A stretch of DNA of 64,000 bases from JAKPUX01 sp035353815. GTDB taxonomy: Bacteria; Zhuqueibacterota; Zhuqueibacteria; Residuimicrobiales; Residuimicrobiaceae. Shown here one piece after another: positions 1 to 9,274 of the stretch. Numbering within the stretch: the first letter of the stretch is position 1; each line of letters begins with the position of its first letter. The stretch is taken from contig DAOQAG010000011.1 of the NCBI GenBank assembly GCA_035353815.1, positions 40,835 to 104,834 of the forward strand. The letters run 5' to 3'. The notes under the pieces are model-generated. The model did no database searches and was not told the DNA's origin. It saw only the letters and a program-made list of their open reading frames with translations. The position numbers and the translations under genes are program-made.

Positions 1-24
1 AATTCTTGATCCGGTGTGTGTTGA

Positions 25-2694
25 ATGCAAAGGACGGATCTGCTCCAGCCCATGAACGCCATCCTCCCTATTACCCATCTGGTCGATCCGGCTGTTCTGC
101 AGCACGTGCAGGATACCTTTGCCGAACAACGGCGCCTTTCCATCCTTCTCTTTGACATCCACGGCGACAAGCTGACGCAGCCCTCCCGGCGTTGTAATCT
201 GCCGCCGGACCATGCAGCGGTCCTTGATCCATTTCTCGATTTTATCCTCACCAATCCGCCTCATTTTGCCGACCTCGGCCTGCGCGACGGCAACACCCTT
301 TTCGCCTCCTTCTTCAACGGCATTTTCCATCGGGCCATTTTCCCGCTGATGGTGCAACGCCAGGCCATCGGGGCGGTGCAACTGGTAACCGTGCACGATC
401 TCGAGGCCTTCGATATCGGCCGCTGGCGCTATCTCCTCGACGGCTTTGCCTGGAACGATGCCAGCTATCTGGCTTTCCTCGATGCCCAGCCGCGCCCGCC
501 GCTGAACGACCTGGTCCACCACACGGCCTGGTTCAGGACGCAGCTGACCGACCTGCTCGAGGGCGGCTACAGCCGCTACAAAAAGCAGCCCCGGGAAACC
601 GAGCGGCCCACCCCGGGCCTGCCCGGATTGCAGGAGATGGTCACCAATCGTCAGGGTGATATTCTTGCGGTCTCCCCCGCCATTGCCGAGCTGCTCCATT
701 ATGAGGCCAGCGATGAGATGATCGGCCTGAATGCCATCGAGCATCTGACCATCGATCTGGACATCCAGGAGCGCCTCCGCGACATCCTGGCCCTGGGGGA
801 GCGGGAGAGCCAGATCGAGGCCCTCATCCAGGCGAAAGACGGCCTGCTGCTGCGGGTGACGTGGCTGCTGGTATTGGACCAGGATGAGGAGGGGCATGAG
901 GTCGGGCTGCGCTGGCAGATCCAGCGCAGTGCGGAGGTGCGCAAGAGCCGGGCGGAGCTCCTTCCCGGGTTGCTCAAGGAATTGAGCCGGGAACAGCGGG
1001 CCGCAGCGGAGGCGGCCGCGCTCAGGACTGCGGAGCAATCCACGCTCTGGGCGGAGCAGCAAAGCGTGAACCTGTCCGGGGAGCCAGCTGCGCCCCCGGC
1101 GGCAGAGTCCGGATCGGCCGCGACGGAGCCACCCCCGCCGCCGGATCAAGCCGGGCCTCCCCGGCCGCCCGGGCCCCATGAGGCCGCAGCGTCGCTGACA
1201 CCGGAAATGCTCGGTTTCCTCGAGGAGCTGGTCTACCCCCTTTTTGCGGTGGATGGTGAGAACCGCATCCTCGTCTGGAATCAGCGGATGGTGGAGCTCC
1301 TGCGCATCTCCGCCCTGGCGGTGCAGGGCAGCGATTTCAGCAATCTCCTGGTGGGAGAGTCGCAGAAGCTGTGGCACCAGTGGCTCTTCGAGTTCCGCAT
1401 CAATCCCGATCTCAAGGAGATCAAACCCGGCGGCTTGCTCTATGTGCTCGATAACAGCGGCGAGGTCTATGCGATCCAGCTGGAATTAGCCAAGGCCGAT
1501 CTGCCCGCCGGTCAGGTGATCACCGCGACCATCCGCTCTTGCGAGCGGTCGGCTCCCCCGGCGCCCGAAAATCGGGCGGTGGAAGCCGCTACCGAGCTGG
1601 AGCCTGCGCCGGCGATGCGCCCGGTGGCGGCGAAACGGGAGGAGCCCGCCGATTCGCTGGAGGTGCTCAGTCATTTGCTCGAACGGCAGTGGCAGCCCCT
1701 GTATGAACGGCTGCGCGGGCTTGTACAGCCGGCGGCGATGGCGCCAGCCGCGCGGGACGAAGCCCGGATCCTGCTACAGGAGGCCGAAGCCCTGACGCGC
1801 TTCCTTCAGCAAGTCCATTATATCGCCGGTGAATACGAAATCAGCGCGGCACCGGTGCCCATTGTCCCAATTCTCCATTACGCGGCGAATACCCAGGAGC
1901 GCCTGTTTGCGCAAACGGCGCCGATCCACTGGCAAGTTGCGGACGAGAATGTGATGGTGGAAGGCGATACGGTGATGCTCTTCCATGCGATGGTTTATCT
2001 GCTCGATTATATCCGGAAGGTCATGGAGGAGGGAATGCCGCTGCGTTTCCGGATCCAGCCGGCGCCGGGACGCGCGGAAGGGGTGGGCGAACATGTCCGA
2101 TTGGTTACGATCGAGGTGATGTATACCGACCATCTTTCACCCTGGCCGGCGGGCGAACACGGCAGCCCGGCAGTGGGCGGCTTCCGGGATTTCGGCCTGG
2201 CGGCGATGCAGGCGATCATCCAGGCCCACCACGGCGTGGCCCGGATGGTCCCGGCCGAATTCGACCAGCGCGCCTTCCAGCTCTATCTGCCTCTCGCCGC
2301 GCCGGTCCGCTCCTCCGCCGCATCGCCGACCGTCCTGGTTATCGATGACGAGCCGGGGATCCTGCAGATGAATGCCCTGATGCTCGGGCACGCCGGCTAT
2401 ACCGTGCTGACGGCGATGGAGGAGAGGGAGGCGCTGCGGCTGCTGCAGGAACACAAGTCGGAAATCCGCGCGGTGCTGCTCGACTGGCTGCTGAAAGAGG
2501 CGACCGGCCGCGACCTTGCGGCCAAGATCGCCCGGATCAGCCCGGTCCCCCTGATTCTCACGAGCGGCTTTCTCCCCGATCGCGAAATCAAGGAGGTGAT
2601 GGAAACGTACCGCGCCCGCTTCGTGCAAAAGCCCTATACCACGAGCTTGCTCGTGCAAACCGTCGCCGCTGCGGTCAAGGGCGCGCCCGCCTGA
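25..2694 (+). CDS. PocR-PAS-PAS sensor with degenerate histidine-kinase core and C-terminal receiver domain
   Basis: An 889-residue cytoplasmic signalling protein without membrane segments. A PocR-type ligand-binding domain covers about residues 13-170. A PAS domain at about 205-300 and a second at about 395-510 are separated by a Pro/Ala-rich linker. A region resembling a histidine-kinase ATPase follows at about 620-760, and a receiver domain at about 770-887. The receiver looks functional: acidic D774-D775, phospho-acceptor D820 and conserved K869 are present. The kinase part looks degenerate: I see no H-box histidine before it, and the N and G boxes are poorly conserved. Stops at 7-9 and 22-24 fix the earliest start at 25; ATG at 52 is an alternative. 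It converges on the next gene with a 2-base gap. The domain set suggests a ligand-sensing hybrid regulator whose receiver is phosphorylated by another kinase, which is inference. Confidence 0.8.
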   Translation: MQRTDLLQPMNAILPITHLVDPAVLQHVQDTFAEQRRLSILLFDIHGDKLTQPSRRCNLPPDHAAVLDPFLDFILTNPPHFADLGLRDGNTLFASFFNGIFHRAIFPLMVQRQAIGAVQLVTVHDLEAFDIGRWRYLLDGFAWNDASYLAFLDAQPRPPLNDLVHHTAWFRTQLTDLLEGGYSRYKKQPRETERPTPGLPGLQEMVTNRQGDILAVSPAIAELLHYEASDEMIGLNAIEHLTIDLDIQERLRDILALGERESQIEALIQAKDGLLLRVTWLLVLDQDEEGHEVGLRWQIQRSAEVRKSRAELLPGLLKELSREQRAAAEAAALRTAEQSTLWAEQQSVNLSGEPAAPPAAESGSAATEPPPPPDQAGPPRPPGPHEAAASLTPEMLGFLEELVYPLFAVDGENRILVWNQRMVELLRISALAVQGSDFSNLLVGESQKLWHQWLFEFRINPDLKEIKPGGLLYVLDNSGEVYAIQLELAKADLPAGQVITATIRSCERSAPPAPENRAVEAATELEPAPAMRPVAAKREEPADSLEVLSHLLERQWQPLYERLRGLVQPAAMAPAARDEARILLQEAEALTRFLQQVHYIAGEYEISAAPVPIVPILHYAANTQERLFAQTAPIHWQVADENVMVEGDTVMLFHAMVYLLDYIRKVMEEGMPLRFRIQPAPGRAEGVGEHVRLVTIEVMYTDHLSPWPAGEHGSPAVGGFRDFGLAAMQAIIQAHHGVARMVPAEFDQRAFQLYLPLAAPVRSSAASPTVLVIDDEPGILQMNALMLGHAGYTVLTAMEEREALRLLQEHKSEIRAVLLDWLLKEATGRDLAAKIARISPVPLILTSGFLPDREIKEVMETYRARFVQKPYTTSLLVQTVAAAVKGAPA

Positions 2695-2696
2695 CC

Positions 2697-3785
2697 CTAG
2701 ACCGCGAAACGGAAATTGATGATATCCCCGTCCCGGACGATATATTCCTTGCCCTCCAGCCGCAACACCGCCTCGGCCCGACATTTGGCCATGCTTCCCC
2801 GCGCGATAAAATCATCATAATGCACCACCTCGGCCCGGATGAATCCGCGCTCGATATCGGAGTGGATCACGCCGGCCGCCTGCGGCGCCAGGGTGTTGTT
2901 ATGGATGGTCCAGGCGCGCACCTCATCCTCACCAACGGTGAAGAACGAGAGCAATCCGAGCAGTTCATATGAGGAGCGCAGCAGCCGGTGCATCGCCGGC
3001 TGCTGGATGCCGGCATCCTGGCGGAAGATTTCCGCCTCTTCGGCCGAGAGCTGCTGGATCTCCATCTCGATCTGCGCCGAGATGGGCAGCACCGCGGTTT
3101 TGGGGAGGGCGGCCCAGGCGCCCAGTGCTTCGACCACGGCGGCGCTGCGGCCGATCTCCTTCTCATCGATGTTCGGCACGAGAATGTGGGGTTTGAGGGA
3201 GAGAAACTGATAGCCGCGGATGAGAATCTCCTCGTCTGGCGCGAAATCGAGGGTGCGCAGGGGCTGGAGGTGGTCGATGGCCGTTTTGCAGCGCTGCAGC
3301 ACATGCTCCTCCTTGACGTGGAGGTCGGTCTTGCGCACGCGCATCTCTTTTTCCAGCCGTTGCAGCCGGTTTTCGATGATGCCGAGGTCGCTGAGAATGA
3401 ACTCCTCCTGGACCAGGTTGAAATCGCGCTGCAGGTCGATCGAGTTGAGGGGATGGGGGACGTTGTCGTTGTGAAAGGCTGCGGCGATGACCAGGATGGC
3501 GTCGGCGGTGCGCACCTGGCCGAGAAACTGGTCGCTGAAGCCACCCTTTTTTTGCTCTTCGGCGCTCAGGCCGCTGAGGTCGATGTACTCAATGGTGGCC
3601 GGGGTCTTTTTTTTCGGGGTAAAGATCTCGTCCAGCCGGTCGAGCCGTTCGTCGGGGACCTGGACGATGGCGCGCAGGGAATCGCGTTTGCCCGTCTGGG
3701 CGGCGGGATCCGCCACGGTGCCGGTCAGGGCGCTGAAAAGCGTGGTCTTGCCCGAGAAGGGCAGGCCGACGATGCCTATTTTCAT
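2697..3785 (-). CDS. ychF: YchF/Obg-like GTPase (DUF933 family), variant P-loop
   Basis: A 362-residue P-loop NTPase of the YchF (OLA1) branch of the Obg family, ribosome-associated ATP/GTP hydrolases. The N terminus carries a G1 loop, GLPFSGKT at residues 7-14; classical YchF has GLPNVGKS, so two positions differ. A G3-like DLSG follows near residue 69, then a coiled-coil insertion near 145-170. A G4-like NID near 215 replaces NKxD, as in YchF proteins. The C terminus ends in a TGS-like fold (EYIVRDGDIINFRF). The length matches YchF (about 363). A good promoter lies upstream at 3824-3852. It could belong to a divergent paralogous subfamily instead of canonical YchF. Confidence 0.85.
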   Translation of the reverse strand: MKIGIVGLPFSGKTTLFSALTGTVADPAAQTGKRDSLRAIVQVPDERLDRLDEIFTPKKKTPATIEYIDLSGLSAEEQKKGGFSDQFLGQVRTADAILVIAAAFHNDNVPHPLNSIDLQRDFNLVQEEFILSDLGIIENRLQRLEKEMRVRKTDLHVKEEHVLQRCKTAIDHLQPLRTLDFAPDEEILIRGYQFLSLKPHILVPNIDEKEIGRSAAVVEALGAWAALPKTAVLPISAQIEMEIQQLSAEEAEIFRQDAGIQQPAMHRLLRSSYELLGLLSFFTVGEDEVRAWTIHNNTLAPQAAGVIHSDIERGFIRAEVVHYDDFIARGSMAKCRAEAVLRLEGKEYIVRDGDIINFRFAV

Positions 3786-3823
3786 GGGATTTATCCGTTT
3801 TCTTGTGTGCTAAACTTACATAA

Positions 3824-3852
3824 AATATAAACTTTCGCCGAATTATTTGCAA
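3824..3852 (-). promoter_or_regulatory. Sigma-70-type promoter for the YchF-like gene
   Basis: Read on the minus strand, the -35 is TTGCAA (3847-3852) and the -10 is TATATT (3824-3829), with a 17-base spacer. It predicts a leader of about 30 bases before the ATG at 3785. Confidence 0.6.
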
Positions 3853-3906
3853 GGAAAATATCCGCCGTGCCGCTTCGGATCGCTCGCGCTGCGATTTTCC
3901 CCTTTA

Positions 3907-3936
3907 TTAAGAGGATTTTATTTTGCATATTATACT
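3907..3936 (+). promoter_or_regulatory. Possible promoter for the rhomboid gene
   Basis: A -10 TATACT at 3931-3936 stands 18 bases after a weak -35, TTAAGA at 3907-3912. The ATG at 3963 follows a GAGGTAG ribosome-binding site. The weak -35 makes this tentative. Confidence 0.4.
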
Positions 3937-3962
3937 CCTGTACGCAGCCAGCGAGGTAGAAC

Positions 3963-4790
3963 ATGTCATCCGAAAAACAAATCGGCGCCCGGCTTTGCCC
4001 CAATTGCCGCCGCCTGATCTCCGTCAACGCCAAAGAGTGCATTCATTGCGGCTGGAAAAATTACGGCCTCTCCGGATTCGGCACCGGCTTTGAAAAGATC
4101 ATCCGCAGCCTGGGGGGATTGGTGCCGGTTCTGATCGGATTCACCATCCTCCTCTACTTTGCCAGCCTGATGCTGGACCTCTCCGCCCTCATCTCCGTGC
4201 GCAGCCTTTTCGGCCTGCTCGCCCCGAGCGGTGGCGCGCTCTACCGTCTGGGCATGACCGGTGCCGTCCCGCTCGCCCAGGGTCAGTGGTGGACGCTCTT
4301 CACTGCCATCTACCTGCACGGCGGAATCCTGCATATCTTTTTCAATATGCTCTGGCTGCGCAACATCGGCTATGCGGTGGATGAGTTCTTCGGCACCTCA
4401 CGGGCCTTTATTATTTTCACCGTCGCGGGGGTGACCGGCTTTCTCGCCTCGGATCTGCTCCGCGTGCCCTTCACGGTCGGCGCTTCCGGCTCGATCTTTG
4501 GCCTGCTCGGCGCGCTCATCTTCTACGGCCGCCATCGCGGCGGCGCCTACGGCGAGGCGTTGATGCGCCAGGTCGGCAGCTGGGCGCTGATGGCGTTTCT
4601 CTTCGGCTTTTTCTTCCCCGGCGTCAATAACTGGGCACATGCCGGCGGTTTTGCGGGCGGTTACCTCTGCGCCATGCTGTTGAAATATCAGGAAATAGCG
4701 CGCGAGCGCACCGCCCACCGCATCGCCGCGCTGGGACTGGCGCTGATCACTCTGGCCGGCTTCTTCCTCTCCCTGTTCCGGGCGGCTTGA
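3963..4790 (+). CDS. Rhomboid-family intramembrane serine protease with N-terminal zinc ribbon
   Basis: A 275-residue inner-membrane protein. Residues 12-33 hold a CPNC...CIHC zinc ribbon in the cytoplasm. About six hydrophobic segments follow. The rhomboid dyad is visible: S175 in a GASGS motif and H226 in NNWAHAGG. The early HGGxxHIxxNM motif of loop 1 is also present (HGGILHIFFNM). Rhomboids cleave transmembrane segments within the membrane; the substrate here is unknown. The zinc ribbon may serve as a binding or localisation module. The gene ends 8 bases before the preferred start of the glycosyltransferase downstream, so the two are probably co-transcribed. Confidence 0.92.
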   Translation: MSSEKQIGARLCPNCRRLISVNAKECIHCGWKNYGLSGFGTGFEKIIRSLGGLVPVLIGFTILLYFASLMLDLSALISVRSLFGLLAPSGGALYRLGMTGAVPLAQGQWWTLFTAIYLHGGILHIFFNMLWLRNIGYAVDEFFGTSRAFIIFTVAGVTGFLASDLLRVPFTVGASGSIFGLLGALIFYGRHRGGAYGEALMRQVGSWALMAFLFGFFFPGVNNWAHAGGFAGGYLCAMLLKYQEIARERTAHRIAALGLALITLAGFFLSLFRAA

Positions 4791-4798
4791 GCGGCTCT

Positions 4799-5680
4799 AT
4801 GGGCACCCCCGGCCCGGCAGCGGCAATGCGCACTTCGGTCATCCTGACGACCCGGGACCGCTCCGGCATGGTGCTGGAAGCCCTCGCGTCGGTCCTGCAG
4901 CAGAGCCGTCCGGCGGAGGAGATCATCGTCGTCGACGACGGTTCAGAAGATGAGACGCAAAGCGCTTTGCAGCCCTTCCTGGAACGGATCGTCTATCTCC
5001 GGCAGCCGGGGCCGCGCGGCGTCGCGGCGGCGCGCAATCGCGGCATAGCGGCGGCGACGGGGCGCTGGCTCGCCTTTCTCGACTCCGACGACCTCTGGAA
5101 GCGGCAAAAACTCGCGCGTCAGCTGGCCGCACTGCAGGCGAACCCGGGCATGTCCGTCTGTTATACCGGCGAGGAGTGGCGCCGCGAAGGTCGCTGGATG
5201 AATCAGGGTGCGCACCATCGCCAACGCTCCGGCTGGATTTATCGCGACTGCCTGCCGCTCTGCATCATCAGCCCCTCCTCGGTGCTGATCGAACGGTGTG
5301 TCCTGGAGCAGATCGGCCTCTTTGATGAGAGCCTGCCCGCCTGCGAAGACTATGATCTTTGGCTGCGCATGACCAGCCGCTACCCCGTTCTTTACCTGGC
5401 GGAAAGGCTGATCGTCAAACGCGCCGGAAGCTGGCCGCAACTCTCGCGCCAGCACAGCCTCGACCGCTATCGCATCCTCGCCCTGCACAAAATGCTGGCG
5501 TCAGGAAGCCTGGCGGCGGCGGATCAGGCCGCCACCCGGGCCATGCTCGCCGAAAAATGCCGGATCTATGCCCTCGGCTGCCGCAAGCATGACCGCAACG
5601 CCGAGGCCGAATGGGCTGAAGACGTGGCCCGCGCTGCCGTAGATTCCTTACTTTTCTCCAAGGAGAACTCTGATGCGTAA
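4799..5680 (+). CDS. Family 2 glycosyltransferase
   Basis: About 293 residues with a GT-A fold: SVILTTRDR at the start, EEIIVVDDGS nucleotide-binding segment, AAARNRGI, and a DSDD (DxD) metal/nucleotide-sugar motif. A later CEDYDLWLRM carries the probable catalytic acid. No membrane helices are present, so it acts at the cytoplasmic face. Start choice is uncertain: TTG at 4787 would overlap the rhomboid stop, ATG at 4799 is used here, and ATG at 4826 begins exactly at the conserved fold. The 3' end overlaps the next gene by 8 bases, which suggests coupling. The acceptor is unknown; surface polysaccharide is likely. Confidence 0.88.
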   Translation: MGTPGPAAAMRTSVILTTRDRSGMVLEALASVLQQSRPAEEIIVVDDGSEDETQSALQPFLERIVYLRQPGPRGVAAARNRGIAAATGRWLAFLDSDDLWKRQKLARQLAALQANPGMSVCYTGEEWRREGRWMNQGAHHRQRSGWIYRDCLPLCIISPSSVLIERCVLEQIGLFDESLPACEDYDLWLRMTSRYPVLYLAERLIVKRAGSWPQLSRQHSLDRYRILALHKMLASGSLAAADQAATRAMLAEKCRIYALGCRKHDRNAEAEWAEDVARAAVDSLLFSKENSDA

Positions 5681-6101
5681 ATTAGGTCTCGTCCTGCTGC
5701 TGATCGCTACCCTGAGCGGCTGCTCCGGCCAGCAAGATCCTGAAATCAGCAAGGTCATCGGCTCGTTTCATGCCGCCTTCGATGCCAAGGATATGACCGC
5801 CCTGCGCGCCATGTGCACCAGGGACATGTTCTGGTATACCCTCAATGGCAAAATGCTCAACGCCAGCCAGATCGCCGACTATTTCACTCCCATGATGGCA
5901 CGCTGGGAGACGGTCAAGACGACGCTGAGCGGCATGGAAATCCGCCGCGACCACCGGCTCGCGGTGGTGCGTTACCAGGGGACCGTCGCGATCACCAGCG
6001 GCGGCAAACCCTCGCAAGTGCGGAGCTTTTATACGACCGTCCTGGTGAAGGAGAGCGGGGGGTGGAAGATCTGGCAGCATCAAATGACCACGACCTATTG
6101 A
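5673..6101 (+). CDS. Small lipoprotein with SnoaL/NTF2-like (DUF4440-type) fold
   Basis: A 142-residue protein with a lipoprotein signal peptide ending in LSGC (Cys17). The rest reads as an NTF2-like cone fold: a helix with AFDAKDMTALRAMC, a strand containing MFWYTLNGK, and terminal strands ending GGWKIWQHQM. Such domains bind small hydrophobic ligands or act as protein-interaction folds; catalytic residues cannot be assigned. The start at 5673 is set by AAGGAGAA just upstream and lies inside the end of the glycosyltransferase gene. Confidence 0.75.
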   Translation: MRKLGLVLLLIATLSGCSGQQDPEISKVIGSFHAAFDAKDMTALRAMCTRDMFWYTLNGKMLNASQIADYFTPMMARWETVKTTLSGMEIRRDHRLAVVRYQGTVAITSGGKPSQVRSFYTTVLVKESGGWKIWQHQMTTTY

Positions 6102-6134
6102 GATCCACACTCTGCACCTGATAAGGAGCGCTTC

Positions 6135-7013
6135 ATGAAGATCGGATTCATCGGACTGGGCATTATGGGCGAACCCATGGCCCTCAATCTGCTCAAAGCG
6201 GGATTTCCGCTGACCGTGTTCAACCGCACCGCCCGGCGGATGGACAAGCTGCTCGCTGCCGGAGCGGCGGGCGCCTATTCCCCGCGCGAGGTGGCGGCTA
6301 AAAGCGATGTCGTCATCACCATCGTCACCGATTCTCCCGATGTCGAGGAGGTCGTGCTCGGAGAGAACGGGATCCTGAGCGGACTCCATACCGGCAGCGT
6401 CGTGATCGACATGAGCACGATCTCCCCAGCTGTCACCCGCAAGCTGGCGGCCGAGATCGAAAGGAAGGGCGGGGAGATGCTCGATGCCCCGGTGAGCGGC
6501 GGCGATATCGGCGCCATCGCGGGAACCCTGGCCATCATGGTGGGCGGTAAAAAGGAGGTTTTTCAGGGCTGTCTGCCGGTTCTGGAGGCGATGGGCAAGA
6601 GCGTCACCTGGATCGGCGGCCATGGCATGGGCCAGACGGTCAAGCTCTGCAACCAGATCCTGGGGGCGGTCACCAACCTGGCCGTTTGTGAGGCGGTCGA
6701 GTTCGCCCGCAAGGCCGGTGTGGATCCCCTGGTCATGATCGAAGCGGTCAAGGGCGGCGCCGCCGGCTCCTGGCAGCTGGCCAATCTTGGCCCCAAAATG
6801 GTGGCCGGCAATTTCGCGCCCGGCTTTATGATCGATCTGCAGCAAAAGGACCTGCGGCTCGCGCTCGAGGCGGCACGCGAAATGCAGCTGCCCGCGCCGG
6901 CACTGGCGCTGGTGCAGCAGCTCTTCACCGGTTGTCAGGCGCACGGCGAAGGCCGGGAAGGCACGCAGGCGCTGGTCAAATCGCTGCGGCGCCTCGGCGG
7001 CAACCTCCAGTAG
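6135..7013 (+). CDS. Beta-hydroxyacid dehydrogenase, GarR/GlxR (tartronate semialdehyde reductase)-like
   Basis: A 292-residue NAD(P)-dependent oxidoreductase of the 3-hydroxyisobutyrate dehydrogenase family. The dinucleotide-binding loop is GFIGLGIMGEPM at residues 4-15. The substrate-binding DAPVSGGDIGA motif and the catalytic-lysine segment GQTVKLCNQ are intact. It would interconvert a 2-hydroxy-3-oxo or beta-hydroxy acid and its semialdehyde; GarR/GlxR (2-hydroxy-3-oxopropionate) is the closest match by motif, but glyoxylate/succinic semialdehyde reductases look alike. It starts after AAGGAG at 6122-6127. It is probably the last gene of the run begun at 3963. Confidence 0.85.
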   Translation: MKIGFIGLGIMGEPMALNLLKAGFPLTVFNRTARRMDKLLAAGAAGAYSPREVAAKSDVVITIVTDSPDVEEVVLGENGILSGLHTGSVVIDMSTISPAVTRKLAAEIERKGGEMLDAPVSGGDIGAIAGTLAIMVGGKKEVFQGCLPVLEAMGKSVTWIGGHGMGQTVKLCNQILGAVTNLAVCEAVEFARKAGVDPLVMIEAVKGGAAGSWQLANLGPKMVAGNFAPGFMIDLQQKDLRLALEAAREMQLPAPALALVQQLFTGCQAHGEGREGTQALVKSLRRLGGNLQ

Positions 7014-7085
7014 GGTGCTGCGATGCCGGCGGCAGCACTACGCAAAACCGGCGGACTGCCGGTATGTTTTATAAAGGGAAGCAGG

Positions 7086-9203
7086 ATGTCGGGCAGCGGG
7101 ATGAGCGGGTTGGTGAAAAGATGGGGAGCCGTGTCAGCGGGCCTGGCGGCGATGATGCTGCTCGAGTGTTCGCTCGAGGCACCCAAAGCTCCGAACTGGG
7201 ATACCCTTCTGAATATTCCGGTGACCGACCATCGCTACACCCTGGCCAGCCTGATCGAGGAGGATGATAACTTTGTCGCCGGACCGGATCGCCTCCTCAC
7301 CTTCCATTACGAGGCCGCGCTCGACACCACCCGGGTCGGGGAGTTTCTCACCCTCCCCGATCTCCACGAGAGTGTTACCCTTGGCCTCGACGCCTTCCGG
7401 ATCCCGTCCATTCCGGTCATGGCCGATCGTTTCTTCTGGTCGCAGCTGAGCGCCGAGGCGATCCGCCTTGATGGCACCTCCGCTGTGATCGGACCGTTCT
7501 CCTTCAACTACATTCCCAGTGCGATTCATAGCAGCGAGGACCTGCTCTACGCCTCGCTGACCAGTGGCAGCGCGCGCCTCCACATCTACAACCGCCTCAA
7601 TGTCGATCTCGAAAACCTCATTTTGACGCTGCAGAACAACGCAACCGGCGAGAGGCTTCTCTCCAGTCCGCTGGTGAGCCGCATTGCCAGCCAGGATTCG
7701 GCCGGCGTAACGGTCGATATCGGCGGCTGCACCATCCCGCGCCAGGCGTGCTGGCTGATCAGCGGCAACTCCGCCGGCAGCAGAGGCCGGACGGTCGCCA
7801 TTGCGGCGAGCCAGCCGGTGGATGTGGTGCTCGAACTGCGTGATTTTGTCGTCGCCGCGGCAGAGGCGCGCATCCCCGCCCTGAATCTGGAGCGGAGCGA
7901 TACCGTCACGCTGGCGGGCGTGGAGGGCAACGCCATCGATGCCGCCACCTTCCAGAGCGGCCGTTTGCTCCTCGAACTCGACAACCGCTCCCCCTTCAGC
8001 AGTCCCGCGCTGCTGATCGAGTTCCCCGAGATCACCTATCCCGCCACCGGCAAGCCATTGACGCTCAACCTGGAGCTGAAAGCCGGAGCCACGAGCCGCA
8101 CGCTCATCGATCTGGCGGGGATGAGCGTCGATCTGGCCCTGCCGCCCGTGGGCTCACCGCAGCAGATCCGGATGGAGATCCGGGCCACGACCGCCGACAT
8201 GCGCATGGCTTTTATCGAGGTCGGCGCCGCAACTCAGATCCGCCTTGCGGCTGCCCTCGAGGGGTTGCGCGTGGATCATTTCAGCGGCCGCCTTGCGCCC
8301 CGCGCTGTCCGCCTCGACAGCACCGTGCGCGCGCTGGATATTGCCGGCGCCTGGGGGGATCTGCAGGGCATTTCGCTTCGTGAAGCCCGCTTGCAGGTGG
8401 AGGTATTCAGCACCCTGAACCTGCCCTTGCACTTCCGCGGCATACTCTATGGATTCCGTGGCGAGCTGGCGGGTTCTCTTTTCCCGCTCGAGTTTGCGGT
8501 TCCCGCGGCCACGCCGTCCGGACGGCTCTATGCCCCGCCGCCGTACACTGCCAATAACAGCACGATCGTCGCTTTCATCAACCAGCAGCCCGACCGGATC
8601 GCGGTGACCGGCACGGTGGACGTCGGCGACAGCCTGGTCGACGGCAGCGTCCGCAGCGCGGACGCGGTGGCGGCCCGGTTCAGTCTCGAGTTGCCCTGCG
8701 ATCTTGCCTGGGAGGCGCGGCAGATCGACGGCGATCCCGGCGCCTTGCACATTGCGTCAGCCGATGCGGGCGGGGATCCGTTCACCGAGGAGGATGGCGA
8801 GATGACGCTCTCGGCAGAGGCGATGGAGCGTATGCGCGCGGGCGAGCTGGAACTGGAGGTGGAAAATCATTTGCCTGTGGCCGGCGAGGTGACGCTCTAC
8901 TTCGCCACCGACTCGAGCCGGCTCTTCACCCGGCCCGATCTGGCACTGGGACCGGTCGTATTGGCGGCGGCGGCGACGGATGCGGCGGGGCAGGTGACGG
9001 CCGCGGCAACTTCAACCAGCCGCATCGCCCTCGATCCGGCCGATATGCCGCTCTTCCGCAATGCAGGCGCCGCAACCAAGACCCTCTACTACAGCCATCG
9101 CGTCAACCTCGCCGGCAGCGGCGGGCGTAGCGTCCGGCTCTTCCTCGACGACTATGTGCGCATCAAGGCGCTGCTGCGGATGACGGTGAACATCGGGGGC
9201 TGA
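7086..9203 (+). CDS. Large lipoprotein of unknown function, beta-rich
   Basis: I do not recognise a named family. The frame is open from 7023, but ATG at 7086 has a purine-rich GGGAAGCAGG upstream and places a lipoprotein signal peptide at the N terminus (lipobox LLEC), giving 705 residues. The mature protein has many alternating hydrophobic strands and Asp/Ser/Thr-rich turns, consistent with repeated beta-sandwich domains and no enzyme motif. The product is predicted to be anchored in a membrane facing the periplasm or outside. No close partner gene is adjacent; the next gene runs in the opposite direction. Confidence 0.7.
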   Translation: MSGSGMSGLVKRWGAVSAGLAAMMLLECSLEAPKAPNWDTLLNIPVTDHRYTLASLIEEDDNFVAGPDRLLTFHYEAALDTTRVGEFLTLPDLHESVTLGLDAFRIPSIPVMADRFFWSQLSAEAIRLDGTSAVIGPFSFNYIPSAIHSSEDLLYASLTSGSARLHIYNRLNVDLENLILTLQNNATGERLLSSPLVSRIASQDSAGVTVDIGGCTIPRQACWLISGNSAGSRGRTVAIAASQPVDVVLELRDFVVAAAEARIPALNLERSDTVTLAGVEGNAIDAATFQSGRLLLELDNRSPFSSPALLIEFPEITYPATGKPLTLNLELKAGATSRTLIDLAGMSVDLALPPVGSPQQIRMEIRATTADMRMAFIEVGAATQIRLAAALEGLRVDHFSGRLAPRAVRLDSTVRALDIAGAWGDLQGISLREARLQVEVFSTLNLPLHFRGILYGFRGELAGSLFPLEFAVPAATPSGRLYAPPPYTANNSTIVAFINQQPDRIAVTGTVDVGDSLVDGSVRSADAVAARFSLELPCDLAWEARQIDGDPGALHIASADAGGDPFTEEDGEMTLSAEAMERMRAGELELEVENHLPVAGEVTLYFATDSSRLFTRPDLALGPVVLAAAATDAAGQVTAAATSTSRIALDPADMPLFRNAGAATKTLYYSHRVNLAGSGGRSVRLFLDDYVRIKALLRMTVNIGG

Positions 9204-9274
9204 ACGGCCCGGTGCGGCCGATCCGCACTCCCCGCCCCGCCCGTGCAGCGCCCGTTGCAGCGCCGGCCGCTGAT

